Origin: JBKBIP01 sp046297495
GTDB lineage: Bacteria > Planctomycetota > Planctomycetia > Gemmatales > Gemmataceae
Assembly: GCA_046297495.1 (NCBI GenBank)
Contig: JBKBIP010000024.1
Coordinates: 26,871 to 90,870, forward strand
Length of the DNA: 64,000 nt
Direction: 5' to 3'
Below the pieces are notes generated by a model. That model made no database searches. It had not been told where the DNA came from and saw only the letters and a list, made by a program, of their open reading frames with translations. This document shows, piece after piece, positions 7,832-16,753 of the stretch (positions within the stretch are counted from its first letter, which is position 1; the number at the start of each line of letters is the position of its first letter). Position numbers and translations under genes: made by a program.

Positions 7832-10498
7832 TCACGGCACGAACATAAACTCCGGCGCGTTGACCAGTGCCCAGAGCATGTCTTCCATGCGTTCGCGCCA
7901 GTCCTGCCGCAAGCGCTGGGTCGGTGGGTCCCCCTGGCGGACAGCCCGTTCCAATTCCAGTTTGAGGCGCGTCGCTTCGGGGCTGAGGTGATTGGACCAG
8001 GAGACGTTCATGGCCTGCGTGGCCCGACGCAGTGGGTTGCGCGGGGCGTCGAGCAGGCGGCGGTCGGCGTAACCGTCGGCCAGCAGTTCCGTGAATAGCT
8101 CCCGCTCCGCCACACTGGGCCGCCGCGTGAGAATGCGCAGAAACACCGCGTCGATGAGTTCGGCTAGCGGGCGGTCTTCCAGGCATAGCTCGGTGATGGT
8201 GCTGTCATCGGATAGACGGGTGATCCGGCTGCCGACGGTGCCATTGGCCAGCAGCAGCGGTTGCAACGGCGTCGGCGTCTCCTCACGGACGGTCAGTGGA
8301 AATTGCCGAGCGTCACGCCAGCCGTACATGACCAGCAGATCGACGATGGTTTGCGCCACCGGCAAGGCCAAGGCGGGGCGGTCGCGCTCGTTCGACAACG
8401 ACGTGAACTCCCAAGCACGCCGCGGCGCGCCCAGGTTGAGCATCTGATTGGCGGGGCGGCGCCCTTCGGGATCGAAGCACAATTCCTCGCTGTGAAATTC
8501 CTTGCCGACGGACACGAACAGCGTGTCGAGCAGCTGTTCGGCGCTGAGCCGGCGGCGGGCGGGGGCCGCGAATAGTCGCTCCGCCGCCACTGTTTCCTTC
8601 GAGCCATCCGGGCGCGCCTGACGCTGATAGGCATGCGAGTTCAGTACCAAGCGGGCCAAGTGTTTCATGTCGTAGTCATGCAGCGCCAGCTCGCGGGCCA
8701 GGTAGGCGAGCAAATCGGGGTGGGACGGTTCGACTACCGACCAATCATCGACCGGCTCGACGATCCCCCAGCCCAGATAGCGCTTCCACAGGCGATTGAC
8801 CAGCACCTGAGCGAAGCGGTCGTTGTGCGGTGACGTGAGGATGGCGGCGAGCCGTTCGCGCGGGTTGGCGGCGTCGCGCAACACACCGGGCGGCAGTTCC
8901 GCCGGGGCCAAGTCAGTGAATGGCCAAGCAGGGGACACCTTGGCCCCCGCCCGGAGCGTGACTTCGACCAGCGGGCGGCGCTCCAGCTCGGCGGCGGGGA
9001 TGCTGCTGCTGGCCGGCACCGTCAACGGTTTCTGAGCGAGCATGGCCCCCAGGCTGAACAAGTCTTTTTGCAAGTACGGATGATGGGGCGCGTCGTGGCA
9101 GCGGGCGCAGGCCAGCTCGACACCGAGGAAGGCCCTGCCGATGACATGCGCCTTGGCAGCCATCGGCACGTCATTTTCCGTCGCCAGCGCGAAGCCCGCC
9201 GGTCCGCCCCCCATCGCGCTCCCTTCCATCAGGATCAATTCCGTGGCGAAGCGGTCCATGGCCAGGTTGTGGCGCAGCGCCTGGTGCAGGTACCAGCGGA
9301 ACGGTCCGGTGTTGTTTAGCATCGGCTTGAGGATGCCGGGATTCTCGGCCAACACATCCTGCCAGTAACTCACCCAATGATCGGCCCANNNNNNNNNNNN
9401 NNNNNNNNNNNNNNNNNNNNNNNNNNNNNNNNNNNNNNNNNNNNNNNNNNNNNNNNNNNNNNNNNNNNNNNNNNNNNNNNNNNNNNNACGCGGATCGGCC
9501 AGCAGCCGGTCGATGGCGTTGGCGCGCCGCTGGTCGGGCGGATCGCGCAGGAAGGCGTCGATCTCCGCTGGCGTTGGGGCCACCCCCACCGTATCCAGCG
9601 TCACCCGGCGCAGGAAAGCCAAGTCGTCCGTCAGCGGGGCGGGCGCGACTTGCTGGTCCGCCAGCTTCTTGCCGATGAAACGGTCGATTACGTTATGCAC
9701 GGGCATCCGCTCCGACACTTTGGGGACCGCCGGAGCCGGTTTCGCGCTCACGATTTTCCGGGCCAGTTCATGGCGCCTGTCCCAATATCGCCGTTCGTTG
9801 GCGTTGGCTTGTTGATAAGCCAGGTCGTCGAGTTGTTGATGTCGGGCTTGGTTCTCCCGCACGTAGGCGCTCCAACCGTCTTCGGTCAACGGCGGCATCT
9901 CTCCTGGCCCCAGCAGCCGAAACGGTTCCGAGCCGCGCGCGACGCCGGCGAGCAGTACCCCCACGTCCGGGCGCAACCTGGCGCCACCGACGAAACCTTC
10001 CAGGCGGAACCGATGCGGGCCGGCGTCGAGTCGTACCTGGGCCAGCAATTCTTGGTGGCCGACAGACAGCTGACACAAATCTTTTTCCATGCGGGCGGGG
10101 GCGTCGGGGACCTCTTCATGCGCCCCCCCGTTGGGGTTGAGGAACTTGGTTTCGAGGATCAGCTGGTCGTCCAGCCACAACCGGGCGGCGTTGCGGGCGC
10201 GCAGCAAGAAGCGATAGTCCCCTGCCGGCAGCGTGACCATCCCTTCCGCCCGCAGGACAAACGGATTGGAGCGGTCGATCACCTGCCCCTTGTCCGAGTA
10301 TTTCCGCGGCACCACCACCAGACCAAACGCCGGCTCGGCATATTCGAGAGTGGGGATGGGGGACGTGAAGTCCCAGCTTCTCTTGTCCGGCACGCCTTCG
10401 AGAATGGCCACCCGCACCGGCACACTCTCGGCCCGTACCGCCAACGCGATCATGAACAAGCCGAACCCAGCCAACCCAAAAGATGAACGATGCATCAT
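7832..10498 (-). CDS. Secreted PA14 plus DUF1549/DUF1553 (PSD1-type) protein, contains N run
   Basis: About 888 codons including 33 masked by N. A signal sequence (MMHRSSFGLAGFGLFMIALA) is followed by a PA14-like beta domain (about 25-190, with GDYRFLLRARNAARLWLDDQ). A DUF1549 domain then carries the CxxCH motif CARCHDAPHHPY, and DUF1553 follows with NRLWKRYLGWGIVEPVDDW near the middle. These planctomycete proteins are exported and usually occur with DUF1501 partners; their biochemical role is unknown, and the CxxCH motif hints at heme. The ATG pair at 10498/10495 is chosen because GAGG lies 8 bases upstream and a signal peptide follows. The frame stays open for another 190 codons upstream, but that part is antisense to cobS. 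Confidence 0.82.
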   Translation of the reverse strand: MMHRSSFGLAGFGLFMIALAVRAESVPVRVAILEGVPDKRSWDFTSPIPTLEYAEPAFGLVVVPRKYSDKGQVIDRSNPFVLRAEGMVTLPAGDYRFLLRARNAARLWLDDQLILETKFLNPNGGAHEEVPDAPARMEKDLCQLSVGHQELLAQVRLDAGPHRFRLEGFVGGARLRPDVGVLLAGVARGSEPFRLLGPGEMPPLTEDGWSAYVRENQARHQQLDDLAYQQANANERRYWDRRHELARKIVSAKPAPAVPKVSERMPVHNVIDRFIGKKLADQQVAPAPLTDDLAFLRRVTLDTVGVAPTPAEIDAFLRDPPDQRRANAIDRLLADPRXXXXXXXXXXXXXXXXXXXXXXXXXXXXXXXXXWADHWVSYWQDVLAENPGILKPMLNNTGPFRWYLHQALRHNLAMDRFATELILMEGSAMGGGPAGFALATENDVPMAAKAHVIGRAFLGVELACARCHDAPHHPYLQKDLFSLGAMLAQKPLTVPASSSIPAAELERRPLVEVTLRAGAKVSPAWPFTDLAPAELPPGVLRDAANPRERLAAILTSPHNDRFAQVLVNRLWKRYLGWGIVEPVDDWSVVEPSHPDLLAYLARELALHDYDMKHLARLVLNSHAYQRQARPDGSKETVAAERLFAAPARRRLSAEQLLDTLFVSVGKEFHSEELCFDPEGRRPANQMLNLGAPRRAWEFTSLSNERDRPALALPVAQTIVDLLVMYGWRDARQFPLTVREETPTPLQPLLLANGTVGSRITRLSDDSTITELCLEDRPLAELIDAVFLRILTRRPSVAERELFTELLADGYADRRLLDAPRNPLRRATQAMNVSWSNHLSPEATRLKLELERAVRQGDPPTQRLRQDWRERMEDMLWALVNAPEFMFVP
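9389..9487. other. Run of 99 N inside the PSD1 gene
   Basis: Assembly gap or masked bases. On the minus strand the flanks read LLADPR before and WADHWVSYW after, in the same frame. In relatives I recall these two pieces being contiguous, so the true missing length may be zero. Confidence 0.9.
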
Positions 10499-10680
10499 GG
10501 CCCATCCTCGTTTCATGGTACTTTGCGATACGAACAGCTTAGCGAGATAGCAAGGAAAATGCCAGAAAAAAACGAGTTGGTATGGGTGGGCGTAAAAAAT
10601 GTCCGAGTCTCTCGAAAGTAGGTGGAAAGTAATGGCCGATGTTCTTATTTCCGGCATTCCTCGGTATGCTGAACGGCTCT

Positions 10681-10720
10681 CCGAACAGCTCCCTGAAATG
10701 AGGTGGGGGAAGCTGTTCGG
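10681..10720 (-). terminator. Hairpin downstream of cobS
   Basis: CCGAACAGCT pairs perfectly with AGCTGTTCGG across a 20-base loop. It begins 8 bases after the minus-strand cobS stop. No T run follows, so it may be an mRNA 3' end stabiliser or a weak terminator rather than a classical intrinsic terminator. Confidence 0.45.
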
Positions 10721-10728
10721 ACACCCGC

Positions 10729-11484
10729 TCAACCAGTTAGGAGCAAAAGATACCCGACCATGAGAAACACCAGCTCCGCCATTTCGATCCCGGCTCCCAG
10801 ACAGTCGCCAGTGACGCCGCCGAGACGTTGCTGACACAGAAAACGCAGCCCACCCACACCAGCCAGGGACGCTAGCGCCGCCCCCAAGCCGACCCGCCAC
10901 GGCAACAGCAAAACTGACGCTCCCAGAGCAATGACCGCGAAGAGCCAACCTTCCCAGACTTGGCAGGACGTGATCACCCAGCGCCCGGTTCCCTCGGCAC
11001 GCGGATACACCGCGCCGGCCATCATCACCAGCACCAAACAGCGCGCCACAACCGCCGCCGTCGCCACCAGCCACGGCGCTTGCAGCGATTGTTGAGCGAG
11101 CAGCTCCGCCAGGACGGCGAACTTGCCGAGCAGCAGCAACACGACCCCCACCATGCCAAACGCGCCCACCTGGGGGTCTTTCATGATCTTCAACCGTTCA
11201 TCGGCATTCTGTCCGCCGAACAAGCCATCGCACAGATCGCAGAATCCATCCAGGTGCAAGCCGCCGGTCACCACGACCCACGCCGCCAACACCCCGAACG
11301 CCCCCACCCACGGCGATGCCAGACGAGCGACCCACACAACCAGCAAGCCCAGCAGCGCCGCCACGATCAAGCCGACATGCGGATACCACAGCCGGGAACG
11401 GGCAATGTCCCGGTCGGCGAGCGGCTGCCGGAAACGAATCGGCACGATGGTGAGAAAGGCCAGGGCCACAAGGAAGCTACGCAT
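10729..11484 (-). CDS. cobS: Adenosylcobinamide-GDP ribazoletransferase
   Basis: A 251-residue membrane enzyme that joins adenosylcobinamide-GDP to alpha-ribazole in the last steps of cobalamin assembly. The family motif is clear: GGLHLDGFCDLCDGLFGG near residue 74, then ERLKIMKDPQVGAFG, with six or seven hydrophobic helices and the C-terminal LGGVTGDCLGAGIE. The ATG at 11484 gives the normal N-terminus MRSFLVALAFLTIVPI; a longer reading would add 35 atypical residues. No other cobalamin gene is nearby, so it is isolated from its pathway here. Confidence 0.93.
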   Translation of the reverse strand: MRSFLVALAFLTIVPIRFRQPLADRDIARSRLWYPHVGLIVAALLGLLVVWVARLASPWVGAFGVLAAWVVVTGGLHLDGFCDLCDGLFGGQNADERLKIMKDPQVGAFGMVGVVLLLLGKFAVLAELLAQQSLQAPWLVATAAVVARCLVLVMMAGAVYPRAEGTGRWVITSCQVWEGWLFAVIALGASVLLLPWRVGLGAALASLAGVGGLRFLCQQRLGGVTGDCLGAGIEMAELVFLMVGYLLLLTG

Positions 11485-11542
11485 GGAAGGGCACGATTCG
11501 TAGTAACACACACACAATAAGAAAGCGATCGTGGGTTCTACC

Positions 11543-11592
11543 TGATTGATCGTTTCGCGCCACCAGCTGGGATAGCGCGAAACGATCAATCA
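11543..11592. repeat. Dispersed palindrome, copy 3 (perfect 18-bp arms)
   Basis: TGATTGATCGTTTCGCGC and its exact complement GCGCGAAACGATCAATCA are separated by 14 bases. This copy carries GATTGATCG instead of GATTCATCG in both arms, a compensated change. It lies between the large minus-strand secreted-protein gene and cobS. Confidence 0.88.
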
Positions 11593-11624
11593 TAGAAAAA
11601 TCTCAACAACGAGGCCATCGGCCC

Positions 11625-14588
11625 TCACTTCGGCATCACCACGAAATCCCCTTCCGCCAGGTCCATCGTGAAGGTCAGCTGGCCCTGGTCGTGGGCAAAT
11701 CGCAATGACTTTTGTCCTGTCACCGAGCGGACATCCTTCGGGCAGTCGGGCAGATGCACGCGGACTTGCAGGTCCCGCACCGGGCCGTTGGTCCAGTTCA
11801 CCAAGGTCAATAAGGTGCCTTGCGGATGGTCGATGAGCACGGCTTCGACGTGGGGATTGTCGCACACCACATCGAGCGGCACTGGCCTGGCACTGACGCC
11901 AAGCCGCACCAGCCGGGTCGCCGCCGGGTCGAAGTCGGTGGGATTGTACACCATCTTGCGGCCGCCGCGTGCCCAGGGGATCGGCTTCACCGCCGTCTTC
12001 ATATAGGTGTTGCCGGCCAGCGTGCCGACCGCGAACGCCTTCCCCTTGCCGAGTTCATGCACCGTGACGGCGGCGCTGCCGTCGCTCCAGGTGCCCAGCA
12101 CTGTGGCTTGATCGGGGACCAGCCGTTGTCGCATGCCAATGGCGGGAATTTTGTGGCCGTTGAGGGTGATGGTGTCCATCGGCTCCAGCAACGGCAATTC
12201 CAACAGGGTGCGTAGGACAACGACGTTCTTGTCCGTTTGACTATCTTTCAGCCCCAGCAGCTTACGCATGGCCGGCTCCGGTTCGCCGAACTGATTCAGA
12301 TGGCCGATGCCTGCCGTGGCGTAGAGAATACCGCCGGCCTGGACCCATTGCTCCAGCTTGGGAATCACGCGGTTGTCAATCCATTCCCCGGCGAAATACA
12401 CCACGTCGTAATTTTTCAAGTAGCCGTCGGTGATGTCGTCTTCCGTGATCAGATCGACGGCGTGCTGGGCGTGGCGCAGGGCCAGGTAGAGCATCTGCTG
12501 GTCTTTGCGGCAGATGATTTGATTGAGCTGGGCGGGGGCGTTCTGACAGCGGCGGGCGAAGGGGTCTTTTTCCTTGTCGATCATCAGCCGGGATTCGTTG
12601 AAATCGGTGGCCTTGCCGATGACCACGGCCACCCGCGCTGGCCGGAGCTTGCCGCCGACTTGGTACTTCTCCACTTCGCCAGTCTGATAAATGGCGTCGT
12701 GCAGCACGCGGAACGAATCCTTGTAACCCCAAGCGACGTAATTTTCCGTGAAATTTTCCTCTGGCGCCACCCAGAAGCTATTGATATGGCGTGCTCCCAT
12801 ACCCACGCTTAGCAGCATGTTCCGCCGCAGGAATTCCGGTTCCTGGCCGGGAGCGTGCGGCATGACATAGAAGTGAATCGGTTGCTGGTTGTACTTGGCG
12901 CCGCAGCGCATCTGGCCGAACATCCAAGACAGGATGGCCGGCACCTCCGGCACGCTGAAGATGTAATCCTCGGCCCAGATCATGCTCATGCCGTTGTGCT
13001 TGAAGATGTCCACCCATTGATAGACCGGCCCATAGCACAGGGCCAGGTGGTGCGGCGAATAGTTGGCGCCGGTCAGAGCGTGCGGCCCGATCAACTCCCT
13101 GACTAGCTCGGTGTTGGCCCGGAAGGCGGCGAAGCGTTCTTCTTCGTTAAACAGGTTCGAGTACCACGCCAACTTCGGATCGCCGGTGAGTGTCAGCGTG
13201 GCGTCTTCGGGCTTGATGCCGAGCTGGGCCTGCGTGATGCCTTGGTCTTTCAGCCAGGCGCGGAACTTCTCCTGCATCTTCGGGTCTTTGAAATTGATGC
13301 GCCCCAGGCCAATTTCATCCCCAAAGCTCATGATGAGAAACTTGTCTTTATCGGCGATGGCGGCGGCGGCCTTGCGCAGATTGGCTTCGCCGAAGGCGTG
13401 GGTGTGCATACCGGCCCGCGGCACCTGGGCATATTGATCCGGCAACAAGGTGTTGTAACCCAGTGCGTCTTTGAGAGCGGGTATCCACTCTTCCTTGCCG
13501 CGAAAGTCGCCGTAGAAGAGAATCTCCTTCGGTTTCTGGCCGCCGTTGGCTTTGGGCCATTGCTTGCTTTGCCCGATGAGTTCCGCCGCCAAGTCTCGGC
13601 TGGCTCGGACGCGGGTGTTCTTGTTCCAGGTGATGTCCAACGGTACCGACACGGCCTCGCCATTCGGTACTTTCGTGTCGCCCACGAGCTCCTTCCCCTG
13701 GGGATCGCGGGCGAACTGCACGGGGATCATCGCGCCATCGGCCAGCTTCAACCACAGCCCTTCATCGTGGACCAATCGGCAGAAGGGGCCAACGTTTACC
13801 CACTCGCTCCACTGACCGGGAGTCACGGGCGCATCGGGAATCTTGGTCGTGGCTCCGCCATATTGCGGCTGAAAGTGGCCGGCGCGGGTCACGATGAGCT
13901 GAGCGGGGGCGGACGACGTGTTCTGAAAACGCAGGTATAGTTTGGTCGCCGCCAGCGCTTCGAGGGCGAACGGCGTGCCGACGCGATACGGCTTGTAGCC
14001 TTCGTAGGTATCGTCAGGGTTGGTCGTCAGCAGCACGAAATCGACGCAGCGGTCGCCGGCGGGCTGGGCGTTGGCGACGGTGCGCAAACGAATCTCAGCG
14101 GCGCCGGCGGTCAGGTCGACCAGTTCTTTTGGTGCTTCGGCGGCGTCATGATCGACTCCCCACGGCCACCATAATTCATCGCTGGCGGCGCTGAAGCTCC
14201 ACAGGCGCGGCGTGCCAGACTTGCCATAGACGTGCGAAAAGACCGTCTTGCCGTTCTGCGTAATGTCAATCTGATGCAAATAATTAAAATAAGGGGGCGC
14301 CTGGTACTTGCTCCACACTCGATATTTCCCCGCCGCCGGCACGTTGATCTTTTGCGCCGCCACGGAATCGACGCTATCCGCCGCCGCTCCCAGCAAGCCG
14401 CCGTGCGTCACCCACATGCCGCCGTAGGTGTGACTGGCGAAACTGTCTTGCTGGTGAATCACTTTCCAGCCCTTGTCATCTTGCGGCTGGAATTGTTCCC
14501 CCTCGGCGACGATGATCTCGCCCCGCGCCGCGCCAACGGCCGATAGCAAAATCGTCCCCACAAACATGAACCATCGTTGTCGCATCAT
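11625..14588 (-). CDS. Large secreted glycoside-hydrolase-like protein (GH42/GATase-fold features)
   Basis: 987 residues with signal peptide (MMRQRWFMFVGTILLSAVGAARG). The N-terminal 200 residues look like a galactose-binding-type beta sandwich (KYRVWSKYQAPPYFNYLHQ). The centre (about 330-640) resembles a TIM-barrel glycosidase with Asn/Glu-rich segments such as NLFNEEERF and MIWAEDYIF. Around 715-760, VVYFAGEWIDNRVIPKLEQW and AGGILYATAGIG resemble the glutamine-amidotransferase-like domain of GH42 beta-galactosidases. A beta-rich C-terminal domain ends it. I cannot name the catalytic residues with confidence. Likely extracytoplasmic polysaccharide processing; the family call is inference. 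Confidence 0.6.
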   Translation of the reverse strand: MMRQRWFMFVGTILLSAVGAARGEIIVAEGEQFQPQDDKGWKVIHQQDSFASHTYGGMWVTHGGLLGAAADSVDSVAAQKINVPAAGKYRVWSKYQAPPYFNYLHQIDITQNGKTVFSHVYGKSGTPRLWSFSAASDELWWPWGVDHDAAEAPKELVDLTAGAAEIRLRTVANAQPAGDRCVDFVLLTTNPDDTYEGYKPYRVGTPFALEALAATKLYLRFQNTSSAPAQLIVTRAGHFQPQYGGATTKIPDAPVTPGQWSEWVNVGPFCRLVHDEGLWLKLADGAMIPVQFARDPQGKELVGDTKVPNGEAVSVPLDITWNKNTRVRASRDLAAELIGQSKQWPKANGGQKPKEILFYGDFRGKEEWIPALKDALGYNTLLPDQYAQVPRAGMHTHAFGEANLRKAAAAIADKDKFLIMSFGDEIGLGRINFKDPKMQEKFRAWLKDQGITQAQLGIKPEDATLTLTGDPKLAWYSNLFNEEERFAAFRANTELVRELIGPHALTGANYSPHHLALCYGPVYQWVDIFKHNGMSMIWAEDYIFSVPEVPAILSWMFGQMRCGAKYNQQPIHFYVMPHAPGQEPEFLRRNMLLSVGMGARHINSFWVAPEENFTENYVAWGYKDSFRVLHDAIYQTGEVEKYQVGGKLRPARVAVVIGKATDFNESRLMIDKEKDPFARRCQNAPAQLNQIICRKDQQMLYLALRHAQHAVDLITEDDITDGYLKNYDVVYFAGEWIDNRVIPKLEQWVQAGGILYATAGIGHLNQFGEPEPAMRKLLGLKDSQTDKNVVVLRTLLELPLLEPMDTITLNGHKIPAIGMRQRLVPDQATVLGTWSDGSAAVTVHELGKGKAFAVGTLAGNTYMKTAVKPIPWARGGRKMVYNPTDFDPAATRLVRLGVSARPVPLDVVCDNPHVEAVLIDHPQGTLLTLVNWTNGPVRDLQVRVHLPDCPKDVRSVTGQKSLRFAHDQGQLTFTMDLAEGDFVVMPK

Positions 14589-14664
14589 GAATTCGCCCTT
14601 GTATCAATGGAAGCGTTGCCCGGTCATCATCTTAAAGGAAAAGGGGCGGCGGGAAAGGGGTGGA

Positions 14665-14752
14665 AAAAAGGGGACGCGACTCGATTTCGCTGGTTATCCG
14701 ATTGCGTCCCGCTCCACTCTCCATCAGCAAATACGAGTCGCGTCCCCTTTTT
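14665..14752. repeat. Long perfect inverted repeat, MITE/REP-like
   Basis: AAAAAGGGGACGCGACTCG (14665-14683) and its exact complement at 14734-14752 flank a 50-base unique centre. The A5G4/C4T5 ends resemble palindromes linked to RAYT/REP-type elements in several bacteria. It lies between two divergent genes and contains no coding sequence. It could also act as a bidirectional terminator, because each arm ends in a T5 on its transcribed strand. Confidence 0.7.
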
Positions 14753-14830
14753 CAATGGAACCTCTTGCTTTGGCGTCGGCCAAGGCCATAATAGAAGCCA
14801 TCTGCTTCATGTCTCGTCACGAGGTAAGCC

Positions 14831-15160
14831 ATGATCGTTGTCAATACGGAAAGCATTCCCGGATTCCGCGTAGTGCAAATGCTCGGCATCGTGCAGGGGA
14901 ACACCGTGCGCGCCAAACATGTCGGACGCGACATAGCGGCGAGCTTCAAGAATCTGGTCGGCGGCGAGCTACGCGGCTACACGGAGTTGTTGACCGAATC
15001 GCGGCGCGAGGCTGTGGAGCGCATGTTGGCCCAAGCCAAGCAGCTCGGTGCCAACGCGGTGCTCAACGTGCGGTTCACGACCAGCGCGGTGACGGCGGGA
15101 GCCGCCGAGATGTACGCTTATGGTACCGCCGCCGTCGTCGAACCCGATACCGGTGGTTAG
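14831..15160 (+). CDS. YbjQ/UPF0145 family protein
   Basis: A 109-residue cytoplasmic protein of the YbjQ (UPF0145, DUF74) family, a small alpha/beta fold that forms pentamers. Conserved features visible are the start IVVNTESIPGFRV, GGELRGYTELLTESRREAVERM, and LGANAVLNVRF followed by the strand MYAYGTAAVV. Its molecular role is not known, though some members are annotated as heavy-metal-binding. A second, membrane-anchored paralogue and a PrsW-type protease follow on the same strand, suggesting a shared envelope function. Confidence 0.88.
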   Translation: MIVVNTESIPGFRVVQMLGIVQGNTVRAKHVGRDIAASFKNLVGGELRGYTELLTESRREAVERMLAQAKQLGANAVLNVRFTTSAVTAGAAEMYAYGTAAVVEPDTGG

Positions 15161-15196
15161 CGGCTTGTTTATTTTCAATGGATGGCTGAATTCAGC

Positions 15197-15234
15197 GATT
15201 CAATGTGCCTCCGCGTGCACGTACCGATGAATCC
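15197..15234. repeat. Degenerate dispersed palindrome, copy 4
   Basis: The right end (GTACCGATGAATCC) matches the family arm well. The left arm is reduced to GATTCA and pairs poorly. It sits between the two YbjQ-like genes and is probably a decayed copy. Confidence 0.45.
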
Positions 15235-15273
15235 ACTGTTCAGCAAAAATCCAATCCAGATGAGGAGTCGTCC

Positions 15274-15750
15274 ATGCTGGAGCTATTGATCAGCGTTGGT
15301 GGTTTTCTGCTGTTGCTCGGTCTGGGTTTTTGCGTTGGCGGCAGCCGCGAACGGCGGCATTTGCGCCAGCTGGAACAGCGAGAGCGGGAACAGTCCGATT
15401 GTCTGATCACCCAGCTGAAGACCTTTCCGGGAGCAGCGACCGCCGACGCGCCGGCGTGTTTGCTGGTCGCGGAGGTCGTCATTGCCAGCGATTTCTTGAA
15501 AAGCTTCTTGGCCAGTATGCGCGGCATCTTCGGCGGCGAGGTGCGCAGTTACCGGACCTTGATGGATCGCGCCCGCCGGGAGGCGGTGTTGCGGGTCGTG
15601 GAACAGGCGCGCGCCCTGGGCTACAATGCCGTGTGCAACATCCGCTTGCAGACCGCGGATATTGGCGGCGGCACGGCGACGCAAAAATTCCCCATCGTGG
15701 CGATTCTGGCCAGCGGCACGGCTTATCATGCGACCGTGAAAACCTCATGA
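15274..15750 (+). CDS. Membrane-anchored YbjQ-like protein
   Basis: 158 residues. One N-terminal transmembrane helix (about 4-22, rich in Leu and Gly) is followed by a basic coiled stretch RRHLRQLEQREREQ. The YbjQ-type domain spans residues 60-158: SDFLKSFLASMRGIFGGEVRSY, then ARREAVLRVVEQARALGYNA and the final strand FPIVAILASGTAY. It is clearly paralogous to the preceding gene, with an added anchor. GAGGAG lies 6 bases before the ATG at 15274. The stop overlaps the next ATG (ATGA), so it is coupled to the protease gene. Confidence 0.82.
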   Translation: MLELLISVGGFLLLLGLGFCVGGSRERRHLRQLEQREREQSDCLITQLKTFPGAATADAPACLLVAEVVIASDFLKSFLASMRGIFGGEVRSYRTLMDRARREAVLRVVEQARALGYNAVCNIRLQTADIGGGTATQKFPIVAILASGTAYHATVKTS

Positions 15751-16517
15751 GCACACCCGAACACGATCCGTCGATTGCACACGAGCCACACCTGCGCGGC
15801 CTGCCGTTTCGCCCCGACCCCAGCGAAGAGACTGCCAAAAATGATTGGTTGTGCCGCGATCCCGCTGCCGTAGACGAAGACCGAGCCGAACAATCGGTGT
15901 GGGACGAACCAGGATTTTCCGCCGCGCTTGCCGGCCCGCCGCCGCCCGACGCCTGGACCTACTGCCGCTGGCTGCAACAGCGCCGCGCGGCCACGACAGC
16001 GGCCCAATCCTGGGGCGTGACTGGGGCCATCGCCCTGTTGGCTGGGCCTGTGGCGATTCTCTCGGCGTTTCTGAGCGTGGGATACCACACCTATTTCGCG
16101 GTCGTCAATCTGACTGTGATTGGCCCCCTCATCGAGGAAGTGGGCAAGGTCGCCGCCGCCTTGTGGGTGATCGAGAAACGACCGTACTTGTTCACGTCGC
16201 GGCTGCAAATCGGCTGTTGTGTCGTGGCTGGCGGTCTGGTGTTCGCTGGGATCGAAAACCTCTTGTACTTGCATGTTTACCTTCCAGAGGCATCCCCCTT
16301 GCTGGTGCTGTGGCGTTGGACTGTCTGTGTCGCCTTGCACACCGGCTGTTCCTTGGTGGCCGGGCTAGGGTTGATGCGTGTCTGGCATCGCACCATGACC
16401 ACCTGGACGAAAGCCAATCTATCCCTGGCCGTTCCCTTTCTCATGGCCGCCGTGGTGATTCACGGTCTGTACAATGGCATGGCGCTCTTGCTGGAAGGGA
16501 CCGTCTTCCGCTTTTGA
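15747..16517 (+). CDS. PrsW-type intramembrane protease (CPBP-like glutamic protease)
   Basis: 256 residues. An acidic, proline-rich cytoplasmic head (1-85) precedes about six transmembrane helices. The family motif IEEVGKV (about 128-134) supplies the paired Glu and Lys, followed by GLVFAGIENLLY and helices with conserved His (CVALHTGCSL, VVIHGLYNGM). PrsW family members cut membrane-bound regulators such as anti-sigma factors. The ATG overlaps the stop of the membrane YbjQ gene, so that protein is a natural candidate substrate or partner (inference). Confidence 0.82.
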   Translation: MSTPEHDPSIAHEPHLRGLPFRPDPSEETAKNDWLCRDPAAVDEDRAEQSVWDEPGFSAALAGPPPPDAWTYCRWLQQRRAATTAAQSWGVTGAIALLAGPVAILSAFLSVGYHTYFAVVNLTVIGPLIEEVGKVAAALWVIEKRPYLFTSRLQIGCCVVAGGLVFAGIENLLYLHVYLPEASPLLVLWRWTVCVALHTGCSLVAGLGLMRVWHRTMTTWTKANLSLAVPFLMAAVVIHGLYNGMALLLEGTVFRF

Positions 16518-16753
16518 AAGGCGCCCAACTGACGTTTCGCCAAAGGGACCGTGCAACCAGCGCATCCAAGCCGCAACCAGGAGTCCGGGTTTCATTCCAC
16601 ACTTTGGCGCAGCAGGCCCCAAAAAGGGGGGGGGTGGGGTGGAATGGAACAATGAAACAACATTATGTAAATCCATCTCCTTATTATACATTAGTCCACT
16701 ACAACTGTAAAGAGCACTATGCCCGCGTTGGGAAGAGATGACTCGGCATTTCC

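Noticed and set aside
9377..10486. Long open frame on the plus strand opposite the PSD1 gene
   Set aside because: High-GC antisense frame; the minus strand encodes recognisable PA14 and DUF1549 domains.
10499..11074. N-terminal extension of the PSD1 gene
   Set aside because: The frame is open but lies antisense to the well-supported cobS gene, and a good ribosome-binding site and signal peptide mark a later start.
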